From: Candidatus Levybacteria bacterium RIFCSPHIGHO2_01_FULL_36_15
Lineage (GTDB): Bacteria; Patescibacteriota; Microgenomatia; Levybacterales; GWA1-39-11
Length of the DNA stretch: 51,090 nucleotides
Reading direction: 5' to 3'
NCBI GenBank assembly: GCA_001782015.1
Contig: MFNJ01000056.1
Coordinates: 1-51,090, forward strand
Shown here: positions 35,222 through 44,819 of the stretch, piece after piece
How the letters are laid out: each line of letters begins with the position of its first letter
Position numbering within the stretch: position 1 is the first letter of the stretch
Made by a program: the position numbers and the translations under genes
The notes under the pieces: generated by a model
Told to the model about the DNA's origin: nothing
The model's input: only the letters and a program-made list of their open reading frames with translations
Databases searched by the model: none

Positions 35222-36130
35222 TTAAATAAATTTTAATTTTAATCTTAACCAGGTTTTTTTAACTAAGTTCTTCGTATCCTCTCTTTTTTTTGTTAAAAAC
35301 CAGAACATAATTTCTTTATAGCTCTTTTTTATTTCTTCTTCTGCTTCAGTAAGTAAATTTTTATTGCTTATGTCCTTGAATTTCTGTTTTTCCCATATAC
35401 TGGCAAAGACTATAAAATGATAAAAACTCATGAAAAGTGAAAGCATTAAACCATGAAAACCATCTTTATATCCTTCTCTTGCAAAGAATCTGCTTAGAAA
35501 TTCCTTCAGCGGGAAACGAATCGCATCCAAATAATTAAAAATGTATCCGTCTTTAATAAGCTGTTCCGATTCATTTGGAACATAAATATCTTCAAGTTTC
35601 TGCAAAAATTGAGGTACTGTTTCGTAATTATAATGAATCAGATTTTCTTTGAGATATTCAGTTTCACCGCTCACTTTAATCATCTCATGAACATGTTCTT
35701 CTGGAAATTGACCTACCCCCTTTTTAAAAAGACGGAGTTGGTAATCAGGGTACCATCCGGTATGCTCTATCCATTTGCCAAAAATTATATTTTTTCTGGG
35801 AATCCAGTATCCCACCTTCTTATCAGGAGAATCAGTTATTTTTTTAATTTCTTCAGCAAGCTGCGGCAAAACACGCTCGTCAGCATCAAGATTTAAAATC
35901 CAATCATGCGTTGCTTTTAAAAAACCATAATTCTTATTGATATTCAGCATTTGGTTATTTGGCCTGGTAAATATTTTTGAAGTATATTTTTTGGCTATCT
36001 GAACAGTTTTATCAGTGGAAGAGTTGTCAATAAAAATAATTTCCTCAGCCCATTTTACTGATTCCAGACAGTCTTGAATTTTCTTTTCCTCATTACAGGC
36101 AGATATAACAACAGAAACTTTAGCTTTCAT
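35222..36130 (-). CDS. GT2 family glycosyltransferase, WaaE/KdtX-like
   Basis: A 302-residue enzyme, the longest of three WaaE-like paralogues here. Motifs are VVISACNEEKKIQDCLESV, EIIFIDNSSTDKT, NINKNYGFLKATHDWI and LNLDADERVLPQ with the DAD metal site, then EEHVHEMIKVSG. The C-terminal stretch FFAREGYKDGFHGLMLSL matches the equivalent part of the 28,696 gene, and a basic tail of about 40 extra residues follows (TKKREDTKNLVKKTWL). It overlaps the flippase gene by ATGA and ends one base before the start of the anchored hypothetical protein. Confidence 0.88.
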   Translation of the reverse strand: MKAKVSVVISACNEEKKIQDCLESVKWAEEIIFIDNSSTDKTVQIAKKYTSKIFTRPNNQMLNINKNYGFLKATHDWILNLDADERVLPQLAEEIKKITDSPDKKVGYWIPRKNIIFGKWIEHTGWYPDYQLRLFKKGVGQFPEEHVHEMIKVSGETEYLKENLIHYNYETVPQFLQKLEDIYVPNESEQLIKDGYIFNYLDAIRFPLKEFLSRFFAREGYKDGFHGLMLSLFMSFYHFIVFASIWEKQKFKDISNKNLLTEAEEEIKKSYKEIMFWFLTKKREDTKNLVKKTWLRLKLKFI

Positions 36131-37575
36131 TTTTTAACATACAATACTTGTAAACCGTTTTTTATTTCATTTTTTGCCGATAAATAAATACCTGTCAGAT
36201 ATACTATACCACCAAATACAGCAATCAGTAAAAGACTGGTAAAATCATGTACGAACAACTTTGCGCTTGTGTAAACTATTGCACTCATAACAAGTGATGA
36301 TAAAAATGATTTGTATATGCTTCCAATCAAGTTAAAAACTACAATCTTTCTGACAAGATATACTGTCAGACAAATTGTTAATGTTACCAGAAATGAAGCA
36401 ATTGAAACTCCATTAAACCCGTACATTTTTATAAGAATTGGTGTAAGAACCCAAGTCAGAATTGTCCACAGAACCATAAGTTTAAGCGTGGTTTTAACCT
36501 TGCCTGTTGAATCCAGCACATTCACCAAAATACCTGATATTGATGACACTAAAGCATTTAAACAGAAAAACACAAGGCTTATTAAAGCCGGTTCCCATTT
36601 ATTATGCCATTTGGGAAAATAATTTATTATATAAGGAGCGGTAATAATTATTCCAAAAAGTATTGGAAACATTGCCGCACTCACAAAAAATAAGGACTTT
36701 TCAATTGCTCGTCTTAAGGAAATAGTATCATCCTGAATTCTTGCGTAAGCCGCAAAGGTTACTTTGGTAACACTGTCAACAACATACCTGAACACAAAAA
36801 ATGCAAGCCTTTGGGCAAAGCCTATATAGCCGATTTCGGTAAAAGAAAGAAATTTAGTAAGTATTACCGTTAACAAGTCATCTTTAATGGTTGCCAAAAT
36901 ATTTTTAAGTTGAAATTGTGCGCCAAATTTTAAATGATGAAGGGCCTGCCTGTTAATTCCAAAACTCAACTTCCACGGGGAAACATAATAATAAAATGGT
37001 ATACCCACTAAAGACGATACAAGAAAAGCCCATGTAAAACTGTCTAATCCGTGTCTGGTAAGAACAAGAACAATAAGGATAACATTGAAAGTTAAAGATT
37101 CCGCAATTTGGGGTATAACAAGCCTTTGAAATTTGATATTTCTTTCAAGAAGGATTGACGGAATTACTTTAAAAGATGAAAGAAAGATTGAGAAAACCAG
37201 AACCAGCAAAAGCCGTAAAGCATCTTGATTTAACTTAAAGAATGAAACAAAAACACTTTGCAGAACAAACACTATTAAAAAAACAAAAAAAGTCAGGGAG
37301 GATTGAATTGTAAAACTTGTTGTTAAGTCTGCCTGTTCAAGTTTTTCTTTTTTCTGCACAAGAGAGGCTCCAAGACCAAAGTCCGTAAAAAAACTTATTA
37401 CTCTTTGTATAGCAATAACAGCCGTATATATTCCCAAATCTCTTGCAGGAAGCTCCGTTGAAATCAGCAGGAAAGATGCAAAGGAGATTATATTTAAAAC
37501 TAACGTTCTAGATATTAAGACTAGAATACCATGAGCTGATTTTTTGCCTATAGTAGCAGTATCAAAATCTTCCAT
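36127..37575 (-). CDS. Lipid-linked glycan flippase, MOP/PST family (Wzx-like)
   Basis: A 482-residue protein that is hydrophobic throughout, with about twelve to fourteen helices. The N-terminal part HGILVLISRTLVLNIISF, DLGIYTAVIAIQRVISFFTD and FGLGASLVQKKEKLEQADL has the features of the polysaccharide-transporter (PST) branch of the MOP superfamily, as in WzxC-type exporters. It should move a polyprenyl-linked glycan from the inner to the outer face of the membrane and is the only flippase in the window. It overlaps the upstream DPM-like GT2 by 14 nt and the downstream GT2 by 4 nt. No polymerase or chain-length regulator accompanies it. Confidence 0.9.
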   Translation of the reverse strand: MEDFDTATIGKKSAHGILVLISRTLVLNIISFASFLLISTELPARDLGIYTAVIAIQRVISFFTDFGLGASLVQKKEKLEQADLTTSFTIQSSLTFFVFLIVFVLQSVFVSFFKLNQDALRLLLVLVFSIFLSSFKVIPSILLERNIKFQRLVIPQIAESLTFNVILIVLVLTRHGLDSFTWAFLVSSLVGIPFYYYVSPWKLSFGINRQALHHLKFGAQFQLKNILATIKDDLLTVILTKFLSFTEIGYIGFAQRLAFFVFRYVVDSVTKVTFAAYARIQDDTISLRRAIEKSLFFVSAAMFPILFGIIITAPYIINYFPKWHNKWEPALISLVFFCLNALVSSISGILVNVLDSTGKVKTTLKLMVLWTILTWVLTPILIKMYGFNGVSIASFLVTLTICLTVYLVRKIVVFNLIGSIYKSFLSSLVMSAIVYTSAKLFVHDFTSLLLIAVFGGIVYLTGIYLSAKNEIKNGLQVLYVKK

Positions 37576-38275
37576 TCTTCAAATCCCACCAGAGAATAAA
37601 ACTTTCAAGAACCGCTCTCACAACAACGGCAACATTACCTCCGCTTTGGTCGCCAAACTTTCTTGAGTAATGACTTACTTCAACTTCCTTGATGGTCAAT
37701 TTTTTCTTTTTTGCTTTGGCAAGTATCTCTGTTGTTATCATTGCTCCTTCTGATCTTAACGGAGTGATAGACTCAACTGCTTTGCGGGTAAACATTTTAA
37801 AACCGCAGTCTATATCTTTGAAGTAAAATCTAAAGAAGACATAATCCCAAACTCGCAGCATTTGCATGAGAAGATGCCTGATATAATTATCTTTTCTTTT
37901 TTTTCTGAAACCTATAACCATGTCAAATTCATCAATATAGTCCGTGAATTTTGTAACCTCGGAAAAATCAAACTGGCCATCTCCATCCGTAAAGACCACA
38001 TACTTATATGAAGCATTCAAAAATCCTTCTTTCAGAGCTGACCCATATCCTCTGTTGGGAATATGGGATACCATTCTCAGATTTTTATTTTTGTGAACTA
38101 GTTCCTGTGCTTTTTTAAGCGTACCGTCAGATGAACCGTCATCCACCATGATGATTTCCCACTTCTGGGCTACTTGCTCTGCCACTTCAATAGCCGGCCT
38201 TATAACATTTTCTATGTTTTTTTCTTCATTCCAGAAAGGAAAAAATATTGAAAGTTCAGGAAGTTTTTTATTCAT
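37562..38275 (-). CDS. GT2 family glycosyltransferase, DPM-like
   Basis: A 237-residue soluble enzyme. It has SIFFPFWNEEKNIENVI, IIMVDDGSSDGTLKKA (42-57), NRGYGSALKEGFL and VVFTDGDGQFDFSEV, where DGD is the metal site. KDIDCGFKMFTRKAVESI is the cysteine-containing acceptor block of polyprenyl-phosphate sugar synthases, and MITTEILAKAKKKKLTIKEV follows. It lacks the membrane helices of some DPM homologues. It is the second gene of the flippase operon, overlapping its neighbours by 8 and 14 nt, and could supply a donor for the PTPS-related and YfhO proteins of the same operon. Confidence 0.87.
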   Translation of the reverse strand: MNKKLPELSIFFPFWNEEKNIENVIRPAIEVAEQVAQKWEIIMVDDGSSDGTLKKAQELVHKNKNLRMVSHIPNRGYGSALKEGFLNASYKYVVFTDGDGQFDFSEVTKFTDYIDEFDMVIGFRKKRKDNYIRHLLMQMLRVWDYVFFRFYFKDIDCGFKMFTRKAVESITPLRSEGAMITTEILAKAKKKKLTIKEVEVSHYSRKFGDQSGGNVAVVVRAVLESFILWWDLKNGRF

Positions 38276-39965
38276 AAGTTCTGTATTTTATTATAGCAGT
38301 AAAAATAATTAAAATACCAACCAGGGTAAGTACATTTGCCATCTTTTCTGTTGAAGTTTGCACAAACCTTGCCTCAACCTTACTTGCGCCTTTATCAAGA
38401 TTTAAATACAGACCTTCTCTACCCACTTTATAATCCTGAGGTTTTCCATTTATTAAAATCTTCCAGGCAGGAAAATAGGCAATATTCAACTTTACCAAGG
38501 AATTCTCTTTAAGGTTAATATCTGCTGATATTCTTCCTGTATTTGCCAAAAGATTGTTAATGTTTCCGGTACCTAAAATTTCAATGGGTTTATCCGGAAC
38601 TTCACTTTCCATTTTTGGTTTTGAAAATCCAACCGGCATATACTCATCTGAAATTTTTGATGTGGTCCAGTTTAGATGCTGCTTATTTATATAGCTTTCT
38701 GCATTCCTCTGGTAATAAAACTGTGGTTGAAAAAGTTTTATATTTAAAAACAAAGTGAGCAAAATTACAGCTATTGATCCTAAGCCAACGATTTTTTTAT
38801 CAATCCGCACCTGCGCCTGCTGAGCAGAAAATCCTATCACAACACCCATAAATAGACCTAAGAAACTCAAGAAACGCCAGGGATACTGCAGGAAAGGCAT
38901 AAAAGGAACAGTTTTCCAGATAGGTTCTGAAATATCAAAAACAAAATAAGAGGCTGCCAAAAACAAAACAGAAGAGGAAAAATAGATAAATACATAATCT
39001 TTGATTTTTTTCTTTATAAAAAAATACGAAAACAAAGGTATAGAGAGAATAAATAATATTATATTTGATTTCCCGAGCCTGAAAGAAAGACCGTCAACGC
39101 AACCTATTGCCGAACCTCCGTAACCCCACGGACTATCCCATAGCTGTATTGGACAAATAAAATGATCTTTATAATCAGCTCCCCCACCCACTTGCGAATA
39201 AACATTTGTGTATTTCATCTCCATAAGTGCCGGTATTATATAAAAAGATGATAAAAGTAAACCAAGAAAGAGTGCTAAAAGGTAAAACGTCAACAACCTG
39301 ATTTTATTTTTTGAATAAAAAAGAGAAAGGATAATTAAAAGACCGATAAAAATTAAAAGCATAAAAGATGAAAGATTATGAGAAAGAACAACCAAAGCAA
39401 GGGTAATTGAAGAAAAAATAATCCATTGTATGTTATTACGCAATAATGGTTTTTCCTGGACTATATAAAAAATTTTGTAAAATCCCAGGAAAACCAGAGG
39501 CAATAAAGCGTAAGAAAAAAGCTCATCCAGATTTCCTCTAACATAGATATTTACTGCATGATACGGAAAATAAAGATACAAAACTCCTGCCAAAATTGCC
39601 GCCATCCCACCTGTGAAACCTCTAATAAAAAAGTGCATTGAAAATCCAGCCAGAATTATACCTATTATAAAAACAATTTTTGTTGCAAGAAGAGCATCAA
39701 AACCAATCAGGGTTAAAAAGCCGCCTATATAATAAGGCAGCGGAGAATAAAAGTTAAAAATTGGGTAGCCAAAACCATAACCCAGATCCTGCACCCACCT
39801 TACCGGAAACATTCCGTCTTTAAGCGCTTTTCCCATTTCATATACCCGTGCTACCTGCGTATCATCATGCATAGAAAAAAACCCTGAATGAAAAAATGGC
39901 AGTATAGAAAAGACTGAAAAAAGAAAGATTAAAAACAATCCCGCATTCCTTCTTAAAAAAGCCAT
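38268..39965 (-). CDS. PTPS-related membrane protein (GT-C-like)
   Basis: A 565-residue polytopic paralogue of the 31,825 product. The outer loop reads GFFSMHDDTQVARVYEMG (H33, D34), then FPVRWVQDLGYGFGYPIFNF, YSPLPYYIGGFLT and LYFPYHAVNIYVRGNLDE. The tail domain has NIAYFPAWKILINGKPQDY and LDKGASKVEARFVQTSTEK before the last helix. It is the first gene of the long flippase operon; TATAAT ends ten bases before its ATG, giving a leader of about three bases. The 44-nt gap before it holds only this promoter and the end of the neighbouring coding region. Confidence 0.85.
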   Translation of the reverse strand: MAFLRRNAGLFLIFLFSVFSILPFFHSGFFSMHDDTQVARVYEMGKALKDGMFPVRWVQDLGYGFGYPIFNFYSPLPYYIGGFLTLIGFDALLATKIVFIIGIILAGFSMHFFIRGFTGGMAAILAGVLYLYFPYHAVNIYVRGNLDELFSYALLPLVFLGFYKIFYIVQEKPLLRNNIQWIIFSSITLALVVLSHNLSSFMLLIFIGLLIILSLFYSKNKIRLLTFYLLALFLGLLLSSFYIIPALMEMKYTNVYSQVGGGADYKDHFICPIQLWDSPWGYGGSAIGCVDGLSFRLGKSNIILFILSIPLFSYFFIKKKIKDYVFIYFSSSVLFLAASYFVFDISEPIWKTVPFMPFLQYPWRFLSFLGLFMGVVIGFSAQQAQVRIDKKIVGLGSIAVILLTLFLNIKLFQPQFYYQRNAESYINKQHLNWTTSKISDEYMPVGFSKPKMESEVPDKPIEILGTGNINNLLANTGRISADINLKENSLVKLNIAYFPAWKILINGKPQDYKVGREGLYLNLDKGASKVEARFVQTSTEKMANVLTLVGILIIFTAIIKYRTYE

Positions 39966-39975
39966 ATTAATTGGT

Positions 39976-39981
39976 ATTATA
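39976..39981 (-). promoter_or_regulatory. Probable -10 box (TATAAT) of the flippase operon
   Basis: TATAAT on the minus strand, ten bases before the ATG at 39,965. No convincing -35 lies 16-18 bases upstream. It is placed right for the start of the nine-gene glycan operon. Confidence 0.5.
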
Positions 39982-40009
39982 CTAGAACGTATTTCAAAAC
40001 TCTATTTAA

Positions 40010-41560
40010 TTAGGGGTAAATTTTTTTAGTTAAAAACAACAATATTAAAAAGGACAAGATTGAAAGTACGTCTGAAAATAGCCTTAAAGAAGTTTCGCCA
40101 AAAAATAATTTTACATTGTGATTTCCCGGAGGAATAATAATATCCATTACCCCATTATCATTTTTATAATTTATATTGATTGCTCTACTGTCAATGTATG
40201 CCTGCCAACCGGGATAGTAAATTGTGTTAATACGGACTTTTAACTGATCATGCCCTGCAGAAGAAAAAGTTATTTTATTGGAATTGTAAATTATATTGTT
40301 CAACTGTCCGGCGCCGTTTAACAGTTCTACCTTATTTTTAAAATGTTCAAAAGGCATATTTTTTACCCAAATCGGCATATATTCATTCTGTACAGTTGTT
40401 GTAGCCTCATTAGTAGAATAAAAATTTTCTCCCTTATCAAAAAATTTTGAAGGCGCTAAATACTCAGAAGAATTGAGCAGTAAAACAAAGACAAGAATAC
40501 ATATCACTATCCATTTTTTGGAATTGGTAAAAAATGAAACAATATAAGAGGATAAAAAACTTAACGCAATAATTAAATAAGAGAGCAACCTGAAAGGAAA
40601 CTGAACAACAGACGAAGGAATAAAATTCCATAAGATCATGCTTGCCTCGGAGGAAAAAAAGATTGAAAAAACACTTATGACTACAAACAAAATAAGAAGA
40701 TCGGAGAACTTGTTTCCTTTTAACAACTTGTATTTTGAAAACATAAATAAGATTGCTGAGGAAAAAAGAACAATAAAACTTATGGATCCCACCAAGGGAA
40801 TAGGAGCAAAATAATCTGTTATGTTTGAAATTTGGGTGGTAGAAAATCTGGTATAAGGCAATTCAAAAATTGCCGGTATAGTGAAAAATGAGGACATTAA
40901 AATACCAATGATGAAACTGAAAATAATATTTTTGGCTGAAATTTTTCTTCTCAAAAAAGCGTAAATGAATAAAAGAGGGATAAAAAATGCCGCAAGCGTA
41001 TTGTGGGAAATCATAAGTAAAAAAATTCCGCCGGAGATTAAAAAAATATTTTTTCTTTCAATCATCCATAATATGAGTGGAATAAAAAGCAGAGCAAATA
41101 TTTCACCAACTGATCCTCTCTTGTAAAGGTCAAACAGGTGATAAGGAAGATATAAATAGAATAAAGCTCCCACAGCTGCTGTAGTTTTTTCAAAAATTGT
41201 GGAAAGCCACAAAAACGCAAAAAGCGCAGAGCCTATCATTGACACAACTAAAACAGCTTTTATGCTGTTAACAAATCCAAGTCCAAGAGCATGAAAAACT
41301 TCGGAAAAATACATAAATCCTGGATATAAAAAGTTAGCAACAGGATAACCATAGCCCTGATTTAGCCTACCTAGAAATCTCACTGGGAATTGCCCGTCCC
41401 GCAAACTCTCATGGAAAGCCGATAATCTGATTATCATCCATTCACCATCGTCTGATTCAAAAAAACCGGAATGCAGAAGAGGAATAATTACCGGTATAGA
41501 CAATACCAGCAAAATTAGCATTACAAGTAGTGTGTTTTTATTTCGTTTCAACCAGGACAT
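40010..41560 (-). CDS. PTPS-related membrane protein (GT-C-like)
   Basis: A 516-residue polytopic paralogue. The outer-loop block is SGFFESDDGEWMIIRLSAF, with Asp-Asp (D37, D38) where the two sister proteins have His-Asp, then FPVRFLGRLNQGYGYPVANF, LYPGFMYFSEVFH and LYLPYHLFDLYKRGSVGEI. The tail has YYPGWQAYIDSRAINI and IPPGNHNVKLFFGETSLR. It is preceded by the clearest Shine-Dalgarno of the window, GAGGAG seven bases before the ATG, and its start lies 23 nt inside the end of the GT39-like gene upstream. It ends a coupled three-gene unit. Confidence 0.84.
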   Translation of the reverse strand: MSWLKRNKNTLLVMLILLVLSIPVIIPLLHSGFFESDDGEWMIIRLSAFHESLRDGQFPVRFLGRLNQGYGYPVANFLYPGFMYFSEVFHALGLGFVNSIKAVLVVSMIGSALFAFLWLSTIFEKTTAAVGALFYLYLPYHLFDLYKRGSVGEIFALLFIPLILWMIERKNIFLISGGIFLLMISHNTLAAFFIPLLFIYAFLRRKISAKNIIFSFIIGILMSSFFTIPAIFELPYTRFSTTQISNITDYFAPIPLVGSISFIVLFSSAILFMFSKYKLLKGNKFSDLLILFVVISVFSIFFSSEASMILWNFIPSSVVQFPFRLLSYLIIALSFLSSYIVSFFTNSKKWIVICILVFVLLLNSSEYLAPSKFFDKGENFYSTNEATTTVQNEYMPIWVKNMPFEHFKNKVELLNGAGQLNNIIYNSNKITFSSAGHDQLKVRINTIYYPGWQAYIDSRAININYKNDNGVMDIIIPPGNHNVKLFFGETSLRLFSDVLSILSFLILLFLTKKIYP

Positions 41561-43268
41561 AAGCGATCTCCTCTATAGGAAAACTTATAACTTTTTCTTT
41601 AACTGAAAAAACTACCGGTTTTTTAGGATAATAAAATGTTACCAGGGGCGGAATTTCCAATGGCTTTCTGTCAGCTGTAGTAATAAATAACATCCTTTTC
41701 TTTTTGTAGTCATTTGGCCAGTCTACGTCCCTAAATTCGTATTTTCCAAAAGATCTGACAAAACTAAACCCTTCCGAATCATCGGGGTCACGGATAACCG
41801 TATTTTGGAAACCCAAAGGAGTATAAGAGAGGTAAAATAAAAGGGATGTGTACATAAATCCTGCATTTTTGTCAAAAATAATTTTGTCATATTTATGCTC
41901 GTTGTCTTTTATGTATAATGAAACACTTTTGTCCTCCAGTCTCCAGGCTTTTGCATAAAGAATAGGGAACCTGAAATAGTAAGAGATAAAATAATATAAA
42001 ACGCTAAATAAAACAATAAAGCCAAAAAAAACTCCTGAAAAAATCTTTACAGCGTTATTAAATTTTTTTATTAAAGACAATAAGTACAAAGCGCCGATTG
42101 CGGAAAAAACTTGAAAAGGTATGACAATAAAATAGCCTCTTGTTGCATGAGGAACCTCTTTGCTTAAACTCAATACAAGAAAAGAAATTATTGCCCAATA
42201 AATGAAAAGATTTAAGTCTTTAATTTTATTTTTAAATATGCTTATCAATCCTAAGATAACCAGTGGAAACTGAAACAAATAAAACATGCCCACTCCTATT
42301 CCCTGGTTTCCATGAGCTGTACCGGAAACAAAGAAAAATGCAGGAGATAAAGAACTCACAACGTTCTCCAAATACTGCCAGACCAGCATAAATGTGTCAT
42401 TAAAAAATGCTACGGGAAATATTCCCGGTAAATCCGCAAGATAACTTTTGAATTCTATTATTTTTGACTGTATATCAGAGCTTGTTATCAGCGCGCCTTT
42501 GCTGGACAGCAGTCCCGAGGGAAAAAATAAGGTTGTCAAAAACGGCAGCAGTAAAAAAACAAAAAAAATGCCCAGCGCAAAAATAGTTTTCTTGGGAATT
42601 ATTTTTACCTTATCAAAACAAACAATAATAAGGCAAGTTAAAAGCAGTGGGGCAAGTAATCTGGTAACATTATAAGAATACAGTGATAAAGCAAAACTTA
42701 ACACTGAAATAAACAAATAAATAGGTTTTGTTTTTTCAAATTTTACAAACATCCAAACTCCAAATAGAGCAAAAAATAAAGCTATGTTAACCTCAAAAGC
42801 GGCTCTTGAAAAATGCAGGTGCCATGGGTTTATGGCAAGCAAAAAACTTGAGAGACCGGCCATTTTTTTATTTCCAGAAATATCTTTAACTAAAAAATAT
42901 AAAATCACCACAGACACACTACCCAGTAAAGCGGAGGAAAACCTTACGGAAAACTCATTCAGATTGAATATTTTAACTGATAAGGCTGTCAGGTAAAAAT
43001 ATACAGGCAGTTTGTAGTCTCCGAAGGATTTAAAATAAACGGGTAAAAATTTTCCATATTCATCTTTTCCTGTCTGTAAAATTGAATAAGCATTGTATCC
43101 GATAGCGGATTCATCCTGAGAGAAACCAAAAGGTATTTGGCCCAACTTATAAAACCTGAGTAAAAAAGACAGAATAAATATAAATATAAGAAATAAATAG
43201 AACCTGTTATTTCCCGCTAATACCCTTCTGGTTGCCACAGCAAGATATTCTTTCATAAATAACATCAT
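41538..43268 (-). CDS. GT-C membrane glycosyltransferase, GT39/PMT-like, DE subtype
   Basis: A 576-residue polytopic protein, the distant fourth copy of the DE-type family at 2,493-7,450. The catalytic-loop block is GFSQDESAIGYNAYSIL (D52, E53), followed by KDEYGKFLPVYFKSFGDYK. SPWHL appears as NPWHLHFSRAAFEVNIALF, then EVPHATRGYFIVIPFQ, and the tail has AWRLEDKSVSLYI. The start region MMLFMKEYLA offers three Met codons; the first overlaps the upstream gene by ATGA. Similarity to the 4,177 product is high enough to suggest a duplication within the locus, now 37 kb apart. Confidence 0.88.
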   Translation of the reverse strand: MMLFMKEYLAVATRRVLAGNNRFYLFLIFIFILSFLLRFYKLGQIPFGFSQDESAIGYNAYSILQTGKDEYGKFLPVYFKSFGDYKLPVYFYLTALSVKIFNLNEFSVRFSSALLGSVSVVILYFLVKDISGNKKMAGLSSFLLAINPWHLHFSRAAFEVNIALFFALFGVWMFVKFEKTKPIYLFISVLSFALSLYSYNVTRLLAPLLLTCLIIVCFDKVKIIPKKTIFALGIFFVFLLLPFLTTLFFPSGLLSSKGALITSSDIQSKIIEFKSYLADLPGIFPVAFFNDTFMLVWQYLENVVSSLSPAFFFVSGTAHGNQGIGVGMFYLFQFPLVILGLISIFKNKIKDLNLFIYWAIISFLVLSLSKEVPHATRGYFIVIPFQVFSAIGALYLLSLIKKFNNAVKIFSGVFFGFIVLFSVLYYFISYYFRFPILYAKAWRLEDKSVSLYIKDNEHKYDKIIFDKNAGFMYTSLLFYLSYTPLGFQNTVIRDPDDSEGFSFVRSFGKYEFRDVDWPNDYKKKRMLFITTADRKPLEIPPLVTFYYPKKPVVFSVKEKVISFPIEEIAYVLVETK

Positions 43269-44767
43269 TCACTTACAACTTGATAAATGCTAAGCCATGC
43301 GTTCCCTGCCCCTTTTTGGTATTTAGCAATAAGCCTGACAGGCCAGCCAAAGGGAGGATTACTGGTTTGGTTAAAAATAAAATAAACGGGCATTTGCTTT
43401 GCTTTTTCAACAAGGTCCGGCGGAATATTGTCATGAATCGGCCAAATACCTCTCTTATCAATATTTTTATTCTCACCAAGATATATTTCTACGGCATAAG
43501 TGGGCAAAGATCCGAATGTTCCCTGAGAAGCAACATATATTTTACCGGTGCTTGCCTGAAACTTTAGAAATTCAATCATTTCATTTATTCCCCCGCCTGC
43601 CGGCCAATCGTTTACATACTGCTGAAGATCAGCATACGGTATGGGAGCATGAGCAAAATTTGTAAGAATATAATAATCAGACCTAAGCATCAGTAAAATG
43701 AACGCAAAAAACAATAATGCTTTCAGTATGTTTTTTTTCATTTTATCAAGAATATAAATTAAAGAAAATGATGCCAAAATAAGAAGAGGCATTGTCATAA
43801 AAAGAATAAATCTTGGATACAGCGTTTTACCAAATAGGGCCAAAGACACAAACGGAATAAGAAACCACGACAGAAGAAGCAATTTTTCTCCTAAAAATTT
43901 CTTTTTTCCGATAATAAAAGAGGCAAAAGTAAAAAACAGCAGAGGAAATGTTGAATAAGTTACAAGCCAGTCTATAACTCCTTTTAAATTGCCTTCCAAA
44001 AAGGTGAAGGGGTGCTGCACCCATTCTGAAAATGGATAAGCAAATGTAGCATTCTTTTCAGCTATTATATGAAAAAAGGGAGATAGTCTTAAAATAGAAT
44101 AGTAAAATAATGCTAAACCTGCCGACAAAAGCGCCAAGATTGACCATTTTATGAACTGTCTTCCAATGTGTCTTTCTCTTAAATTAAACAGAAGAAGAGA
44201 GAAAGGAAGAAGATAGACAAAGAAAAATGCATTACTTTTTGTTAATGTTCCAGCTCCCAGAACCATACCAAGAATAAGCGCTATATCCAGCCTTTTCAAA
44301 CGCACCAACATGACTTCAAAATAAAGTGCCCATACGGCAATGGATGCAACAAGAGAGTCATAAAGCGCCATCCTGTCATAAACAAGAGAAAAAGGATAAA
44401 ATACATAAATCAATGAAGCAGCAAAACCAATTTTTTTATTTTTAAATATTTCTGTCGCAAGAAAAAATAAACCTATCATTGTGAAAAATCCCGCTCCAAG
44501 GGATACCAGACGTCCTGCAAGAAGCGGATCTTGAACTACTTTCATAAAGATCATGTCAAACCAGACAAATAAAGGCTGTTTTCCATCGGTGAGGGATATA
44601 AACCTCCACCCAGCATCCTGTTTTGCGATCTGCGACCAGCGCGTGTATATGGCCTCATCCGTGAACATAGGGAGGCTTAAGATGTTGTAAATACGGGTAG
44701 AAAAAAATAAAAGTATGAGTGAGAAAGCAAAAATTATATCTTTTGCGTATTTTTTTAGAGAAACCAT
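43265..44767 (-). CDS. GT-C membrane glycosyltransferase, GT39/PMT-like
   Basis: A 500-residue polytopic protein. The loop after the first helix reads LPMFTDEAIYTRWSQIAKQD (D37, E38), then DGKQPLFVWFDMIFMK, typical of bacterial PMT_2-type enzymes. VYPFSLVYDRMALYDSLVA is the second conserved block, with Asp residues near the predicted donor site, and TKSNAFFFVYLLPFS follows. It is not a close relative of the DE tandem set. TATAAT lies eleven bases before its ATG, so it probably heads a three-gene unit with the two genes that follow. Sugar and acceptor are unknown. Confidence 0.86.
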   Translation of the reverse strand: MVSLKKYAKDIIFAFSLILLFFSTRIYNILSLPMFTDEAIYTRWSQIAKQDAGWRFISLTDGKQPLFVWFDMIFMKVVQDPLLAGRLVSLGAGFFTMIGLFFLATEIFKNKKIGFAASLIYVFYPFSLVYDRMALYDSLVASIAVWALYFEVMLVRLKRLDIALILGMVLGAGTLTKSNAFFFVYLLPFSLLLFNLRERHIGRQFIKWSILALLSAGLALFYYSILRLSPFFHIIAEKNATFAYPFSEWVQHPFTFLEGNLKGVIDWLVTYSTFPLLFFTFASFIIGKKKFLGEKLLLLSWFLIPFVSLALFGKTLYPRFILFMTMPLLILASFSLIYILDKMKKNILKALLFFAFILLMLRSDYYILTNFAHAPIPYADLQQYVNDWPAGGGINEMIEFLKFQASTGKIYVASQGTFGSLPTYAVEIYLGENKNIDKRGIWPIHDNIPPDLVEKAKQMPVYFIFNQTSNPPFGWPVRLIAKYQKGAGNAWLSIYQVVSE

Positions 44768-44778
44768 ATAGTAAAAAG

Positions 44779-44784
44779 ATTATA
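44779..44784 (-). promoter_or_regulatory. Probable -10 box (TATAAT)
   Basis: TATAAT on the minus strand, eleven bases before the ATG at 44,767, with a weak TTGCTT about 18 bases upstream. It lies in a 52-nt gap with nothing else recognisable, and the predicted leader is about four bases. Confidence 0.5.
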
Positions 44785-44819
44785 ATAGAAAAGCCGCGTA
44801 TTAAGCAAATTAAAAAAGA

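Noticed and set aside
31825-41560. Pterin-related function for the three PTPS-related proteins
   Set aside because: The family name comes from a weak similarity; these are multi-helix membrane proteins with GT-C-like loops and no soluble pterin-synthase domain.
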